From NCBI GenBank assembly GCA_964524835.1, contig CAZGEG010000023.1, positions 1-64,000 of the forward strand: a stretch of DNA of 64,000 nt, read 5' to 3'. The position numbers and the translations under genes are program-made. The notes below the pieces were generated by a model. The model did no database searches. It had not been told where the DNA came from and was given only the letters and a program-made list of their open reading frames with translations. The stretch is from JACRCG01 sp964524835. GTDB lineage: Bacteria > Desulfobacterota > Desulfuromonadia > Geobacterales > Pseudopelobacteraceae. Shown one piece after another: positions 55,801 to 63,723 of this stretch (positions are counted from its first letter, which is position 1; every line of letters begins with the position of its first letter).

Positions 55801-57657
55801 ATGAGTTACGAAGTAAAAAACGAGCAGCTGGTCAAATGGGTAGCAGAAGTTACTGCACTGTGCGAACCCGAAGCGATCCACTGGTGCGACGGTTCACAGG
55901 AAGAATATGACAATCTCTGCAATCTGCTGGTGGAGAGCGGCACCTTCAAGAAACTGAACCAGGAAAAGCGTCCGAACAGCTATCTTGCCTGGTCCGATCC
56001 GGGCGATGTCGCGCGGGTGGAAGACCGTACCTATATCTGCAGCATCTCCAAGCAGGATGCCGGCCCGACCAACAACTGGATGCACCCCAAAGAGATGAAG
56101 GATACGTTGGCCAAGCTTTTCAAGGGGTGCATGCGCGGGCGTACCATGTACGTCATCCCTTTCAGCATGGGTCCGCTCGGTTCACCGATCGCCAAAATCG
56201 GCGTTGAAATTTCCGACTCTCCCTACGTCGCCGTCAATATGCGCATCATGACCCGTATGGGCAAGGATGTTGTCAACGTCCTCGGCAATGGTGAATTCAT
56301 TCCCTGTCTGCATTCGGTCGGCGCTCCGCTGGAGCCGGGCCAGAAGGATGTGCCCTGGCCCTGCAACAAGGAAAAGTACATCGTCCACTTCCCCGAAGAG
56401 CGCTCGATCTGGTCGTTCGGCAGCGGTTACGGCGGCAACGCCCTGCTCGGAAAAAAATGTCTGGCCCTGCGTATCGCCTCCAAGATAGCGAAGGATGAAG
56501 GGTGGCTGGCCGAGCATATGCTGATCCTGGGCATCGAGTCTCCGACGGGTGAGAAAACTTATGTCGGCGCCGCCTTCCCCAGCGCCTGCGGCAAGACCAA
56601 CCTGGCAATGCTTGTGCCGCCGGAAATATTTAATAAAACCGGCTGGAAGATTTCCACAGTCGGTGATGATATTGCCTGGATCAAGCCGGGCACGGACGGA
56701 AAGCTGTATGCGATTAACCCGGAATACGGCTTCTTTGGCGTAGCTCCCGGCACCTCGGCCAAGACGAACCCGAACGCCATGATTTCATGCGCTGCCAACT
56801 CCATCTTCACCAACGTGGCTCTGACTCCTGACGGCGACGTCTGGTGGGAAGGGATGACCGACGACAAGCCGCCTGTGCTGACCGACTGGCAGGGCAACCA
56901 ATGGACACCGGAATGCGGCAGAAATGCAGCACACCCAAATTCCCGCTTCACTTCGCCTGCCGGCCAGTGCCCCTCAATCGACCCGGAATGGGAGAATCCA
57001 AAAGGCGTACTGATCAGCGCCTTCATCTTCGGCGGCCGCCGCAACAGCGTCATCCCGCTGGTCTACCAGTCCTTCAACTGGAGCTTCGGCGTTTATCTGG
57101 CTGCCACCATGGGCTCCGAGACAACCGCCGCAGCGGTAGGCGCAACCGGCGCTGTTCGCCGTGACCCGTTTGCCATGCTGCCATTTTGCGGCTATCATAT
57201 GGCCGATTACTTCGGTCACTGGCTGCAGGTTGGCCGTACTACCCCCACCCCCCCCCGCATCTTCAGTGTCAACTGGTTCCGCAAGGATGCCAATGGCAAG
57301 TTCCTCTGGCCGGGTTACGGCGAAAACATGCGCATCCTTAAGTGGATTGTGGAACGTGTTCAAGGGAATGCCGCCGCGGTCGAAAGTCCGCTGGGGTGGA
57401 TGCCGCGCCATGAAGATCTTGACTGGACCGGATTGAGCGACGTCACCCGGGAGCAGTTCTACGAGCTGATGTCGGTTGATAGAGATGTGTGGAAAGAAGA
57501 GATTATTTCACACGAGGAGCTGTTCGTGAAGATGTATGACAGGCTTCCGAAGGAGTTCATGCATATACGCGAGCTGATTCTGTCAGGGTTGTGGCGCTCC
57601 CCCGAACACTGGGAACAGCTTGATCCGACTGCTGAAGCGGATGGTTTTAACGATTGA
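55801..57657 (+). CDS. pckG: Phosphoenolpyruvate carboxykinase (GTP)
   Basis: The 618-residue enzyme interconverts oxaloacetate plus GTP with PEP, CO2 and GDP. GTP-class features are the P loop in FPSACGKTNLAML (about 260), the RSIWSFGSGYGGNALLGKK motif, IFGGRRNSVIPLVYQSFNW and PFCGYHMADYFGHWL. The N terminus shows NSYLAWSDPGDVARVEDRTY. It supports gluconeogenesis during growth on acetate or other acids, which suits the acetyl-CoA-generating genes elsewhere in the window. GGGGAGG precedes the ATG, and terminators flank the gene on both sides. Confidence 0.97.
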   Translation: MSYEVKNEQLVKWVAEVTALCEPEAIHWCDGSQEEYDNLCNLLVESGTFKKLNQEKRPNSYLAWSDPGDVARVEDRTYICSISKQDAGPTNNWMHPKEMKDTLAKLFKGCMRGRTMYVIPFSMGPLGSPIAKIGVEISDSPYVAVNMRIMTRMGKDVVNVLGNGEFIPCLHSVGAPLEPGQKDVPWPCNKEKYIVHFPEERSIWSFGSGYGGNALLGKKCLALRIASKIAKDEGWLAEHMLILGIESPTGEKTYVGAAFPSACGKTNLAMLVPPEIFNKTGWKISTVGDDIAWIKPGTDGKLYAINPEYGFFGVAPGTSAKTNPNAMISCAANSIFTNVALTPDGDVWWEGMTDDKPPVLTDWQGNQWTPECGRNAAHPNSRFTSPAGQCPSIDPEWENPKGVLISAFIFGGRRNSVIPLVYQSFNWSFGVYLAATMGSETTAAAVGATGAVRRDPFAMLPFCGYHMADYFGHWLQVGRTTPTPPRIFSVNWFRKDANGKFLWPGYGENMRILKWIVERVQGNAAAVESPLGWMPRHEDLDWTGLSDVTREQFYELMSVDRDVWKEEIISHEELFVKMYDRLPKEFMHIRELILSGLWRSPEHWEQLDPTAEADGFND

Positions 57658-57679
57658 TGAATATGTCATTTTAAGTCTC

Positions 57680-57710
57680 AAAGGGCGCTGCTTTTGCAGT
57701 GCCCTTTTTT
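57680..57710. terminator. Bidirectional terminator between pckG and hypA
   Basis: AAAGGGCGCTGC-TTTT-GCAGTGCCCTTTTTT forms a long stem with one mismatch and T runs in both orientations. It serves converging pckG (plus) and hypA (minus) and overlaps the hypA stop codon. Confidence 0.92.
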
Positions 57711-58044
57711 AATCGTCTACTTCAATCTCCCGAACCCGCAGTTCCTCTCCCGCCGTGACGATTACCCGGTTGCTTCCGCAATGACGGCAAGAGTCGTACA
57801 ACTCAGCCAGTGGCGTTTCCTGCCCGCATTCCTGGCATTGTCCCGCACCGGGGATCCGGATGATCGTCAGCCGGGCTCCTTCCAGCAGGGTTTCACGGCT
57901 GCATGCCTCGAAACAGAATTCAATCGCTTCCGGCACGGCGCTGCTCAGCTCGCCGATCTCCACATGAAGTGAGCGGACCCGCCGGCCGCCGGCATGCTCG
58001 ATACAGAGTTCGATGATTCCCTGGGTTATGGACATTTCATGCAT
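57709..58044 (-). CDS. hypA: Hydrogenase nickel-incorporation protein HypA
   Basis: HypA (111 aa) delivers nickel to NiFe hydrogenases (and urease in some species). Ni-binding His2 follows the start (MHEMSITQGIIELC), and a zinc site is formed by Cys70, Cys73, Cys86 and Cys89 (CQEC and CRHC). GGAG precedes the ATG. No hydrogenase or other hyp genes are nearby, so it is an orphan copy acting in trans. Confidence 0.94.
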   Translation of the reverse strand: MHEMSITQGIIELCIEHAGGRRVRSLHVEIGELSSAVPEAIEFCFEACSRETLLEGARLTIIRIPGAGQCQECGQETPLAELYDSCRHCGSNRVIVTAGEELRVREIEVDD

Positions 58045-58063
58045 GTTCGCTCCGCTTGCACAT

Positions 58064-58100
58064 AAAAAAAGCCTGCGAGGTGTTAACCCCGCAGGCTTTT
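58064..58100 (-). terminator. Rho-independent terminator of the lipoprotein gene
   Basis: AAAAGCCTGCG pairs with CGCAGGCTTTT around a short loop, with an A tract that reads as T on the minus strand. It lies 26 nt beyond the lipoprotein stop. Confidence 0.88.
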
Positions 58101-58125
58101 GTGCATTCCCCTGAGGGGAGGCAAA

Positions 58126-58323
58126 TTACTTCTTTGGAGCTTCAGCAGGTGCAGCAGCAGGAGCTGCGGCAGGAGCTGCAGTTGCGGAAGACATAGGCTT
58201 CTGCTCAGCTTTAGGTGCTTCTACAGCAGGAGCAGGAGCAGGAGCTTCTTCTTTTTTCTTGCAGCCAGCTGCGAAAACAGTTGCGAGTGCCAGTACCAGT
58301 GTCAGGGAGATCAGCTTTTTCAT
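58126..58323 (-). CDS. Small Ala/Pro-rich lipoprotein
   Basis: The 65-residue protein has a lipoprotein signal MKKLISLTLVLALATVFAAG ending in Cys. A lysine patch (KKKEE) follows, then a disordered Ala/Pro/Lys tail with no fold. GAGG lies 8 nt upstream of the ATG at 58323; an in-frame ATG at 58365 would bury the signal. It has its own terminator and is probably abundant. The function is unknown. Small lipoproteins of this kind may act as envelope spacers or partner peptides, but that is a guess. Confidence 0.8.
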   Translation of the reverse strand: MKKLISLTLVLALATVFAAGCKKKEEAPAPAPAVEAPKAEQKPMSSATAAPAAAPAAAPAEAPKK

Positions 58324-58448
58324 GTGTGTTACCTCTTTCTTTGTGTATTTACCATTTGAACGCAATGCGCATGGTTTTGAAATCGGTCTTGGAATATACG
58401 CGAATAATCGGGGGAGTCAAGTTTTTTATGCAGGGGGGATGTTTTTTT

Positions 58449-58880
58449 TTACGGCCTTCTCTGCATGCACGCTTCTGCTCCATGCACCAGCGCGGCAAGG
58501 TCAAGCTGGATCGCATCACCATCAACCAGTCCAAGCGTGGCGGCCGCGAAGCCGTCGTCCGGGCGGGGGGCGAAGGAAACCTCGTCCTCGGAAACAATTC
58601 TGACAACTTCATCAACAAGAAAAGCAAGTGAGGCGAACTCCTGACGGAGCACAATGATTTTTTTCGGCTTGTCCGGCCCGGCCAGGCCTAGAAAGTTGGC
58701 CAAGTCCATAACTGCTACGATGTCGCCATGAAAATTAAGGGCACCACAATAGCACCGTGGCGCCAGCGGTATCGGCCACATCTGCGGCGGGTCGCCGACT
58801 TCGGCAACCTGTGCCAGGTCGAGAGCATAGCGCGAACCGGGCAGTGAAAAAATCAGGAATTTTCTGGTGCGGCCGGTCAT
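58449..58880 (-). CDS. cheW: CheW-like chemotaxis coupling protein
   Basis: The 143-residue protein has the CheW fold: KFLIFSLPGSRYALDLAQVA, the RGxxxP-like region replaced by GALNFHGDIVAVMDLANFLG, then KPKKIIVLRQEFASLAFLVD. CheW links receptors to the kinase CheA. It starts one base after the mcp stop codon, so translation is likely coupled. An earlier in-frame ATG at 58922 would overlap mcp. No cheA is in the window, so it must use a kinase encoded elsewhere. Confidence 0.87.
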   Translation of the reverse strand: MTGRTRKFLIFSLPGSRYALDLAQVAEVGDPPQMWPIPLAPRCYCGALNFHGDIVAVMDLANFLGLAGPDKPKKIIVLRQEFASLAFLVDEVVRIVSEDEVSFAPRPDDGFAAATLGLVDGDAIQLDLAALVHGAEACMQRRP

Positions 58881-58881
58881 G

Positions 58882-60156
58882 TCAGGCACGTTGTTCGTGG
58901 TCGACCTGGAAGCGTTCCACAACGGTCATCAGTTCATCTGCAAGCTGTGTAAGCTCTTTGGTTGCCAGCGCCATGTCCTGCATGGCAGCCAGCTGCTCTT
59001 CCGTCGCTGCGGAAACCTGCTCCGTCGAAGCGGCATTGTCATCGGCCAGACGTGCGATCTCATCGACCGCAGTCACCATCCTGGCTGAACCCTCCTTCTG
59101 CATCATGGAAAGGTCGGCAATGCTCGATGCCTTTCGTTCGGTGTCAAGAACCGTCTTGAGTATTTCCTGAAAGGCGCTGGCGGTAACATCGATGTTCTTC
59201 TTTCCTTCCTTTATGCTGCGGGAGCTTTCCACGATGACTTCAAGAACATGCCGGCTCTCTTCGCGCAGGGTTCCGATCATGTCGCTGATGTCGGCAGCGG
59301 ATTGTGACGAGCCATCGGCCAGTTTGCGAACTTCTTCGGCTACAACGGCAAAGCCCTTGCCGTATTCACCGGCCCTGGCCGCCTCGATTGAAGCATTGAG
59401 CGCAAGCAGATTGGTCTGCCGGGCGATGTCGCCGATGCAGTCGGCAACCTTGCCGACTTTCTGGAGCTTGCTGTTAAACGAGTCAAACTGCCTGCCGATC
59501 TGCTCCTGCTGTTCAAAAAACTCTTTCATTCTCTCCAGTGAATCGTTCGCCAATGCCCCGCCATTTTGGGCCGTCAGGCTGGTCTCGCGGGCGGCCTTTG
59601 CGGTTTCGCGGGCACGGGCGGAAACCAGCTCGATTGAAACCGCCATTTCCCGGATGGTCTTGGAGCCTTTTTCAACCAGCCCGGCTTGTGTCTCCGCACC
59701 GCGCGAGATCTGCTCAATCGCCTGGGCGACCTCTTCGGTCGATGCGTTGATTTCCAGAGCGGTTGAATTGATCTCGCGGGCCGATTCGGTCAGCTGCCCG
59801 GAGGTTCTTTTTATGTGTCGTACCAGTTCCCTCAGGTTCTGCAGCATCAAGTTGATCAATCCTGCCAATTCATGGCTTTCATCCGGAATCCGTGACGGGC
59901 GCACAGTCACATCCCTGGTCAGGTCGCCGCGACTGATGGATTCTGCCGAATCTGTCAACCTGCCGAAATTGGCGGTGAATCCTTTTGAAAAAAGCCATCC
60001 CAGAATCAGGCCGATTGTCAGGGCGACCACATAGCCGAGAATGCTGCTGATCTCCGGCGAGTAGCCGAGCGGTCCGACCAGTTGCGGGCTGAAAGCCACT
60101 GCAGCGACAACTACGACGAAGCCGATAATAAATTTGTAGCCTATGGGAATGCGCAT
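58882..60156 (-). CDS. Methyl-accepting chemotaxis protein without a periplasmic sensor domain
   Basis: The 424-residue protein has two membrane helices (about 8-25 and 38-56) separated by only a dozen residues, then a HAMP domain (57-110) and a long coiled signalling domain. The conserved hairpin tip reads IARQTNLLALNASIEAARAG, followed by FAVVAEEVRKLA. With no periplasmic domain it may sense membrane state or redox, or get its signal from a partner. No CheR-docking pentapeptide is seen at the C terminus. It lies between cheR and cheW. Confidence 0.93.
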   Translation of the reverse strand: MRIPIGYKFIIGFVVVVAAVAFSPQLVGPLGYSPEISSILGYVVALTIGLILGWLFSKGFTANFGRLTDSAESISRGDLTRDVTVRPSRIPDESHELAGLINLMLQNLRELVRHIKRTSGQLTESAREINSTALEINASTEEVAQAIEQISRGAETQAGLVEKGSKTIREMAVSIELVSARARETAKAARETSLTAQNGGALANDSLERMKEFFEQQEQIGRQFDSFNSKLQKVGKVADCIGDIARQTNLLALNASIEAARAGEYGKGFAVVAEEVRKLADGSSQSAADISDMIGTLREESRHVLEVIVESSRSIKEGKKNIDVTASAFQEILKTVLDTERKASSIADLSMMQKEGSARMVTAVDEIARLADDNAASTEQVSAATEEQLAAMQDMALATKELTQLADELMTVVERFQVDHEQRA

Positions 60157-60204
60157 GATCGACCCTCCACAGTTTGATGAGCGGACAAAATAATAATTGC
60201 TTCT

Positions 60205-61071
60205 TCATGCCCGGCGATAGATCCTCTCTACCGGGCAGACGGTGGTAAAATGTTTGCGTACGTCGCCTACCAGCGTCTCCGATTTTCCGAGTACCAGTAT
60301 GCCCCCGGCCGGGAGAATGTTTGCAATGCCGCGCAAAATCTTTTCCTGGTCCGGCCGGGTAAAATAGATGAGGGTGTTCCGGCACAGGATCAGGCGGCAC
60401 GGCTCAAACGTGTCAACATCCATGATGTTCCGCTGATGGAATGTGACCATCTCTTGAATCTCCGCAGACAGCTGCATGCGTGGCCCGTTCGGGACAAAAT
60501 AGCGCTCCCTCACGCCGGCCGGGAGATCCTTCAGGCGGTCATCGTTATATTCCGCACGTTCGGCTGCCTGCAGGATATCGGCATCAATATCAAAGGCCAA
60601 TATTTCGACCGGTGTAAGCCGGAGTTCCCGGGAAAAAAACTCCTTCAGGATGATGCCCAGGCTATAGGCCTCTTCACCGCCGGCACAGCCGAGACTCCAG
60701 AATTTGAGCCGTTCATGTCCGGAATCTGCATTTTGAAAAAGATAGGGGAGTACAATGTATTGCAGCTTTTCGAACATGGATGGATTGCGAAAAAACTGGC
60801 TGACATGGATGGTAAGGGTTTTTTTCAGCTGGTCGAGTTCATGTTCGCTTTGTCGCAACAGGTTGCAGTATTCGGAAGTATCAAGGCAGCGGCATGAGCG
60901 CATGCGAATAGCCAAGCGGCGCTTCATGCACTTGTCCTTGTAGATGGCCATACTGAAGTTGCGCCGCATTTCCAGGATCAGAGTGATTTCTGCCAGCGCT
61001 TCATCACCAATTTCCAGTGAATCAATCACGGCACTTCCTGACAGATTATTGGTCAACGGTACTCTCTCCAT
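60205..61071 (-). CDS. cheR: CheR chemoreceptor methyltransferase
   Basis: CheR (288 aa) methylates receptor glutamates with SAM. The N-terminal helical domain includes CMKRRLAIRMRSC, and the catalytic domain has VSQFFRNPSMFEKL, the SAM-binding SLGCAGGEEAYSLGI, AFDIDADILQAAE and LILCRNTLIYFTRPDQEKIL. It is the first gene of a cheR-mcp-cheW set, so it most likely modifies that receptor. The gene diverges from the solenoid-protein gene at 61244. No cheB is nearby. Confidence 0.94.
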   Translation of the reverse strand: MERVPLTNNLSGSAVIDSLEIGDEALAEITLILEMRRNFSMAIYKDKCMKRRLAIRMRSCRCLDTSEYCNLLRQSEHELDQLKKTLTIHVSQFFRNPSMFEKLQYIVLPYLFQNADSGHERLKFWSLGCAGGEEAYSLGIILKEFFSRELRLTPVEILAFDIDADILQAAERAEYNDDRLKDLPAGVRERYFVPNGPRMQLSAEIQEMVTFHQRNIMDVDTFEPCRLILCRNTLIYFTRPDQEKILRGIANILPAGGILVLGKSETLVGDVRKHFTTVCPVERIYRRA

Positions 61072-61243
61072 TATCTACCCCGAGTATCTGTTAGTAGCAC
61101 GAAGCGGTCTGCGACGCAACTGCTAGAAAACAGAGCCAAACTCCCCGGTGATTCACCTGTTCCTGCGCAATGGGAAAAATATTGCCGCGAGATACGGCGC
61201 AGTGCTACAGTGCGGCCATTAATCGTTCAGCAGAGAGAAGGCT

Positions 61244-62068
61244 ATGCGCCAGGAAGGGTCAATAACTACGACAGCAGCTGTAAATCCGGAACAGGCGGAA
61301 GACATTTGCCTGAGCCGGGCTGATGTCCTGCTGGAAGCGCTCACGGCGGATAAGGACCGCCTGTTCACCGTCATTCAGGACAGCCGGGCAGAGGTGCTGC
61401 TGGCGGCGCTGCGCAATCCCTCCCTTGACCAACAACACCTGCTTACTCTTCTGAAGCGGCGGGAGCTGGAGCCGGTGATTACCGCACTATATGCCGGCAA
61501 GCGTCATATTGAAGCTTATGCCGTCAAATATGCACTGGTCGCCCACCCGGACACTCCGCCGCATATTGCGCAAACCCTGCTCCCGCTCCTCTACCTCTTT
61601 GACCTGCTGAAACTATGTCGCATACCAGGGGTGTCCGCAGATATACATCTGGCCGCCGAACGAAAAATAGTCCAGCAGATACCGACCCAGCCGCTCGGGA
61701 ACAAGCTGACTCTGGCACGGCGCGGAACATCGGCAATTCTCGACGCGTTGCTCCGTGAAGGGGTGCCTGCTATTTTGGAAGCCTGTCTTGACAATCCTCA
61801 TCTGAAAGAGGGCTCTCTGCACCAGTTCCTGACGTCGTCACATGCAACCGCAGAATCCGTTTCAATGGTTGCCCGAAACAGCCGCTGGAAAAGCCGTCCC
61901 AATATCCGGTTGGCAATTCTTAAAAACCCGCGCACGCCGTTGATCTGGTTCACCACGTTCCTGCCTGGGCTCCCGGCAGCCACCCTGCGTGACCTGCTCG
62001 CATCGCCCCGCCTGACTTTTGCTCAAAAAGAGCTGGTACGCCAGGCTCGCCCCCGTGCCCAGGTATGA
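61244..62068 (+). CDS. Alpha-solenoid-like protein of unknown function
   Basis: The 274-residue protein is predicted almost all helical, with recurring units such as VLLEALTADKDRLFTVIQDS, EVLLAALRNPSLDQQHLLTL, ILEACLDNPHLKEGSLHQFL and IRLAILKNPRTPLIWFTTFL. These resemble HEAT or leucine-rich-variant repeats (a short helix, then a NP-x-L turn). No catalytic motif or signal peptide is seen. Its end overlaps the NlpC/P60 gene by 4 nt, so the two are co-translated and may act together. I do not recognise a specific family. Confidence 0.7.
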   Translation: MRQEGSITTTAAVNPEQAEDICLSRADVLLEALTADKDRLFTVIQDSRAEVLLAALRNPSLDQQHLLTLLKRRELEPVITALYAGKRHIEAYAVKYALVAHPDTPPHIAQTLLPLLYLFDLLKLCRIPGVSADIHLAAERKIVQQIPTQPLGNKLTLARRGTSAILDALLREGVPAILEACLDNPHLKEGSLHQFLTSSHATAESVSMVARNSRWKSRPNIRLAILKNPRTPLIWFTTFLPGLPAATLRDLLASPRLTFAQKELVRQARPRAQV

Positions 62069-62946
62069 TCATCCGGAGTATATTGCTCATTGGTTTGCTG
62101 GTCTTTGCCGGTCCCATCCCGTCCGTGGCTTCAAAATTCGGAGTGGCGCGAGTCCCGGCTCCTGTCTTGAACAGTCCGGATTTCAAGGCGGTTTTCGGTG
62201 GGGGAAACGGTCACGATTTGAAGGTTGATCGCTGCGGTCAGGTGCGTGAGCTTGAATTTATCGCCCTCCCCGGATCTGTTTTTACGATAAAGAAAAAACA
62301 GATCTCCGGAGCGGACATAATCTATCAGGTCGAAACGGATGAATATGTGGCGCCACCGAATGTACGGCTGTATGTAGACGGCCGATTCCTTGATCTCCGG
62401 CATTCAGCCCCGCCGCCGCGCCGACCGTCGCTGCCGCCGCGCGATGAGATCGTGGCGGCTCTCAGGGCAGCTGTCGGAAACCCCTATGTCTGGGGGGGCA
62501 ATGCCCCTGACGGAGTCCCCGAGCTTGCGGACCGGTCCTTTACAGTTGTTGGAGCGGGTGACAGGGGGCGGCCTGCGCTTGCCGGCCTGGACTGCTCTGG
62601 TTTGCTGTACCACGCCACCGGCGGCAGTACTCCCCGCAACACGGCGCAGCTGCTTACATACGGCAGCGGGGTGGCCATCGCCGGCAAACCGCCAGCGGAG
62701 ATCACAACGATGCTCCAGCCGCTTGATCTGATCGTCTGGAATGGGCACGTTATTATTGTACTCGACCGGCGGACCGCTATAGAAAGCCGCCTTGAATGCG
62801 GCAAACCTGGCAATGGCGGGGTGGTGCTGACAGATTTGTCGCAGCGGCTGGCGGAAATAGCCCGTACCCGCCGACCGGCTGATGCCTGGCCGGACGGCGG
62901 CAAGCGCCGCGATATGTTTGTTGTCAGGCGGTGGTACGCATTGTAA
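62065..62946 (+). CDS. NlpC/P60-family cell-wall hydrolase
   Basis: This exported protein (293 aa) starts with a signal peptide (SILLIGLLVFAGPIPSVASK). It has a middle domain of unknown fold and a C-terminal NlpC/P60 domain: NPYVWGGNAPDGVPEL, the nucleophile Cys177 in LDCSGLLYHATGG, and His228 in VWNGHVIIVLD. Such enzymes cut peptide bonds in the stem peptides of peptidoglycan. The spacing between the GG-N and CSG motifs is longer than usual, with an inserted loop (about 150-172). It overlaps the solenoid gene upstream. Confidence 0.85.
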   Translation: MIIRSILLIGLLVFAGPIPSVASKFGVARVPAPVLNSPDFKAVFGGGNGHDLKVDRCGQVRELEFIALPGSVFTIKKKQISGADIIYQVETDEYVAPPNVRLYVDGRFLDLRHSAPPPRRPSLPPRDEIVAALRAAVGNPYVWGGNAPDGVPELADRSFTVVGAGDRGRPALAGLDCSGLLYHATGGSTPRNTAQLLTYGSGVAIAGKPPAEITTMLQPLDLIVWNGHVIIVLDRRTAIESRLECGKPGNGGVVLTDLSQRLAEIARTRRPADAWPDGGKRRDMFVVRRWYAL

Positions 62947-62990
62947 TTTGTGGAGTGTCAGTAAAAAGTCAGCATCCCGTAAAAAAACAA

Positions 62991-63019
62991 TTGACATACA
63001 TGGAATAGTTGGGTATAAA
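62991..63019 (+). promoter_or_regulatory. Sigma-70 promoter of tRNA-Glu
   Basis: A perfect -35 TTGACA (62991-62996) and a -10 TATAAA (63014-63019) are separated by 17 nt. The predicted transcript start near 63026 is about 56 nt before the mature tRNA. Confidence 0.88.
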
Positions 63020-63081
63020 ACTCATCCTTCCGCGCTTCATGGGCCTGATTCCTTAAATGGAACAGCGCGGCAGTTTCATAC

Positions 63082-63159
<78 letters not shown>

Positions 63160-63163
63160 TTTT

Positions 63164-63202
63164 AAAAAAGGTCACTTTTCTTCGGATTAGTGGCCTTTTT
63201 TC
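63164..63202 (+). terminator. Terminator after tRNA-Glu
   Basis: AAAAAAGGTCACT pairs with AGTGGCCTTTTTT (one G-U pair) around a TTTTCTTCGGATT loop and runs into a T tract, 5 nt after the tRNA. Confidence 0.88.
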
Positions 63203-63657
63203 TTTGGTAACCCTGATTAGAAACTGCAATTATATCAAATGGATTTCTGTAGTTTGGTGCCAATTCCCCACCTGCCCATGTCGAGTTCGAGTAAGTTCGA
63301 AGTGCGTCCGCTAGCCAGAACCAATTCCACTCTTTGACGGCATTAGGATATTTCTTTTACAGGGCATTCGGCAGATACATGCATCCGGCGGTAATGGCAA
63401 TGATACCGCTTTTTATAGCCTCTGAAGCATAACTCGGTCTACATTGAGATTAGATAAAAGGTATTGCCGTGTACGATCATCCTGATTTGAGAGTAAACGC
63501 ATTCCCTACTTAATTAGAGCACATTTTATTACATATAATTAATATTAAAATCATAGGTAAAACGAGATGATTGTGGTAACGAGTTTATAAATATGTTTTA
63601 TTTTAATCAATATCAGAACGAGTAATATTGGCGTAAATAGAATGAATGGCTGATTGT
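63203..63657. other. AT-rich intergenic stretch
   Basis: No gene, RNA or clear repeat was recognised in either strand. The stretch 63500-63640 is very AT-rich and lies upstream of the sigma-54-like element at 63658, where an activator or IHF site could be sought. Confidence 0.5.
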
Positions 63658-63672
63658 TGGCATGGTTGCTGC
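63658..63672 (+). promoter_or_regulatory. Possible sigma-54 promoter before the STAND regulator
   Basis: TGGCATGGTTGCTGC has GG and GC 10 nt apart, and a -24 block identical to the first seven bases of the promoter at 24869. The -12 block (CTGC) is imperfect. It lies 52 nt before the ATG at 63724. Confidence 0.4.
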
Positions 63673-63723
63673 GATCGGATGGCTTACTACTCTCACTTAG
63701 ACTACCACGGGAGACTGTATTCT

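Noticed and set aside
58205..58260. Tandem short repeat (GCAGGA/GGAGCA units)
   Set aside because: It encodes the Ala/Pro-rich tail of the small lipoprotein. It is low-complexity coding sequence, not a CRISPR or regulatory array.
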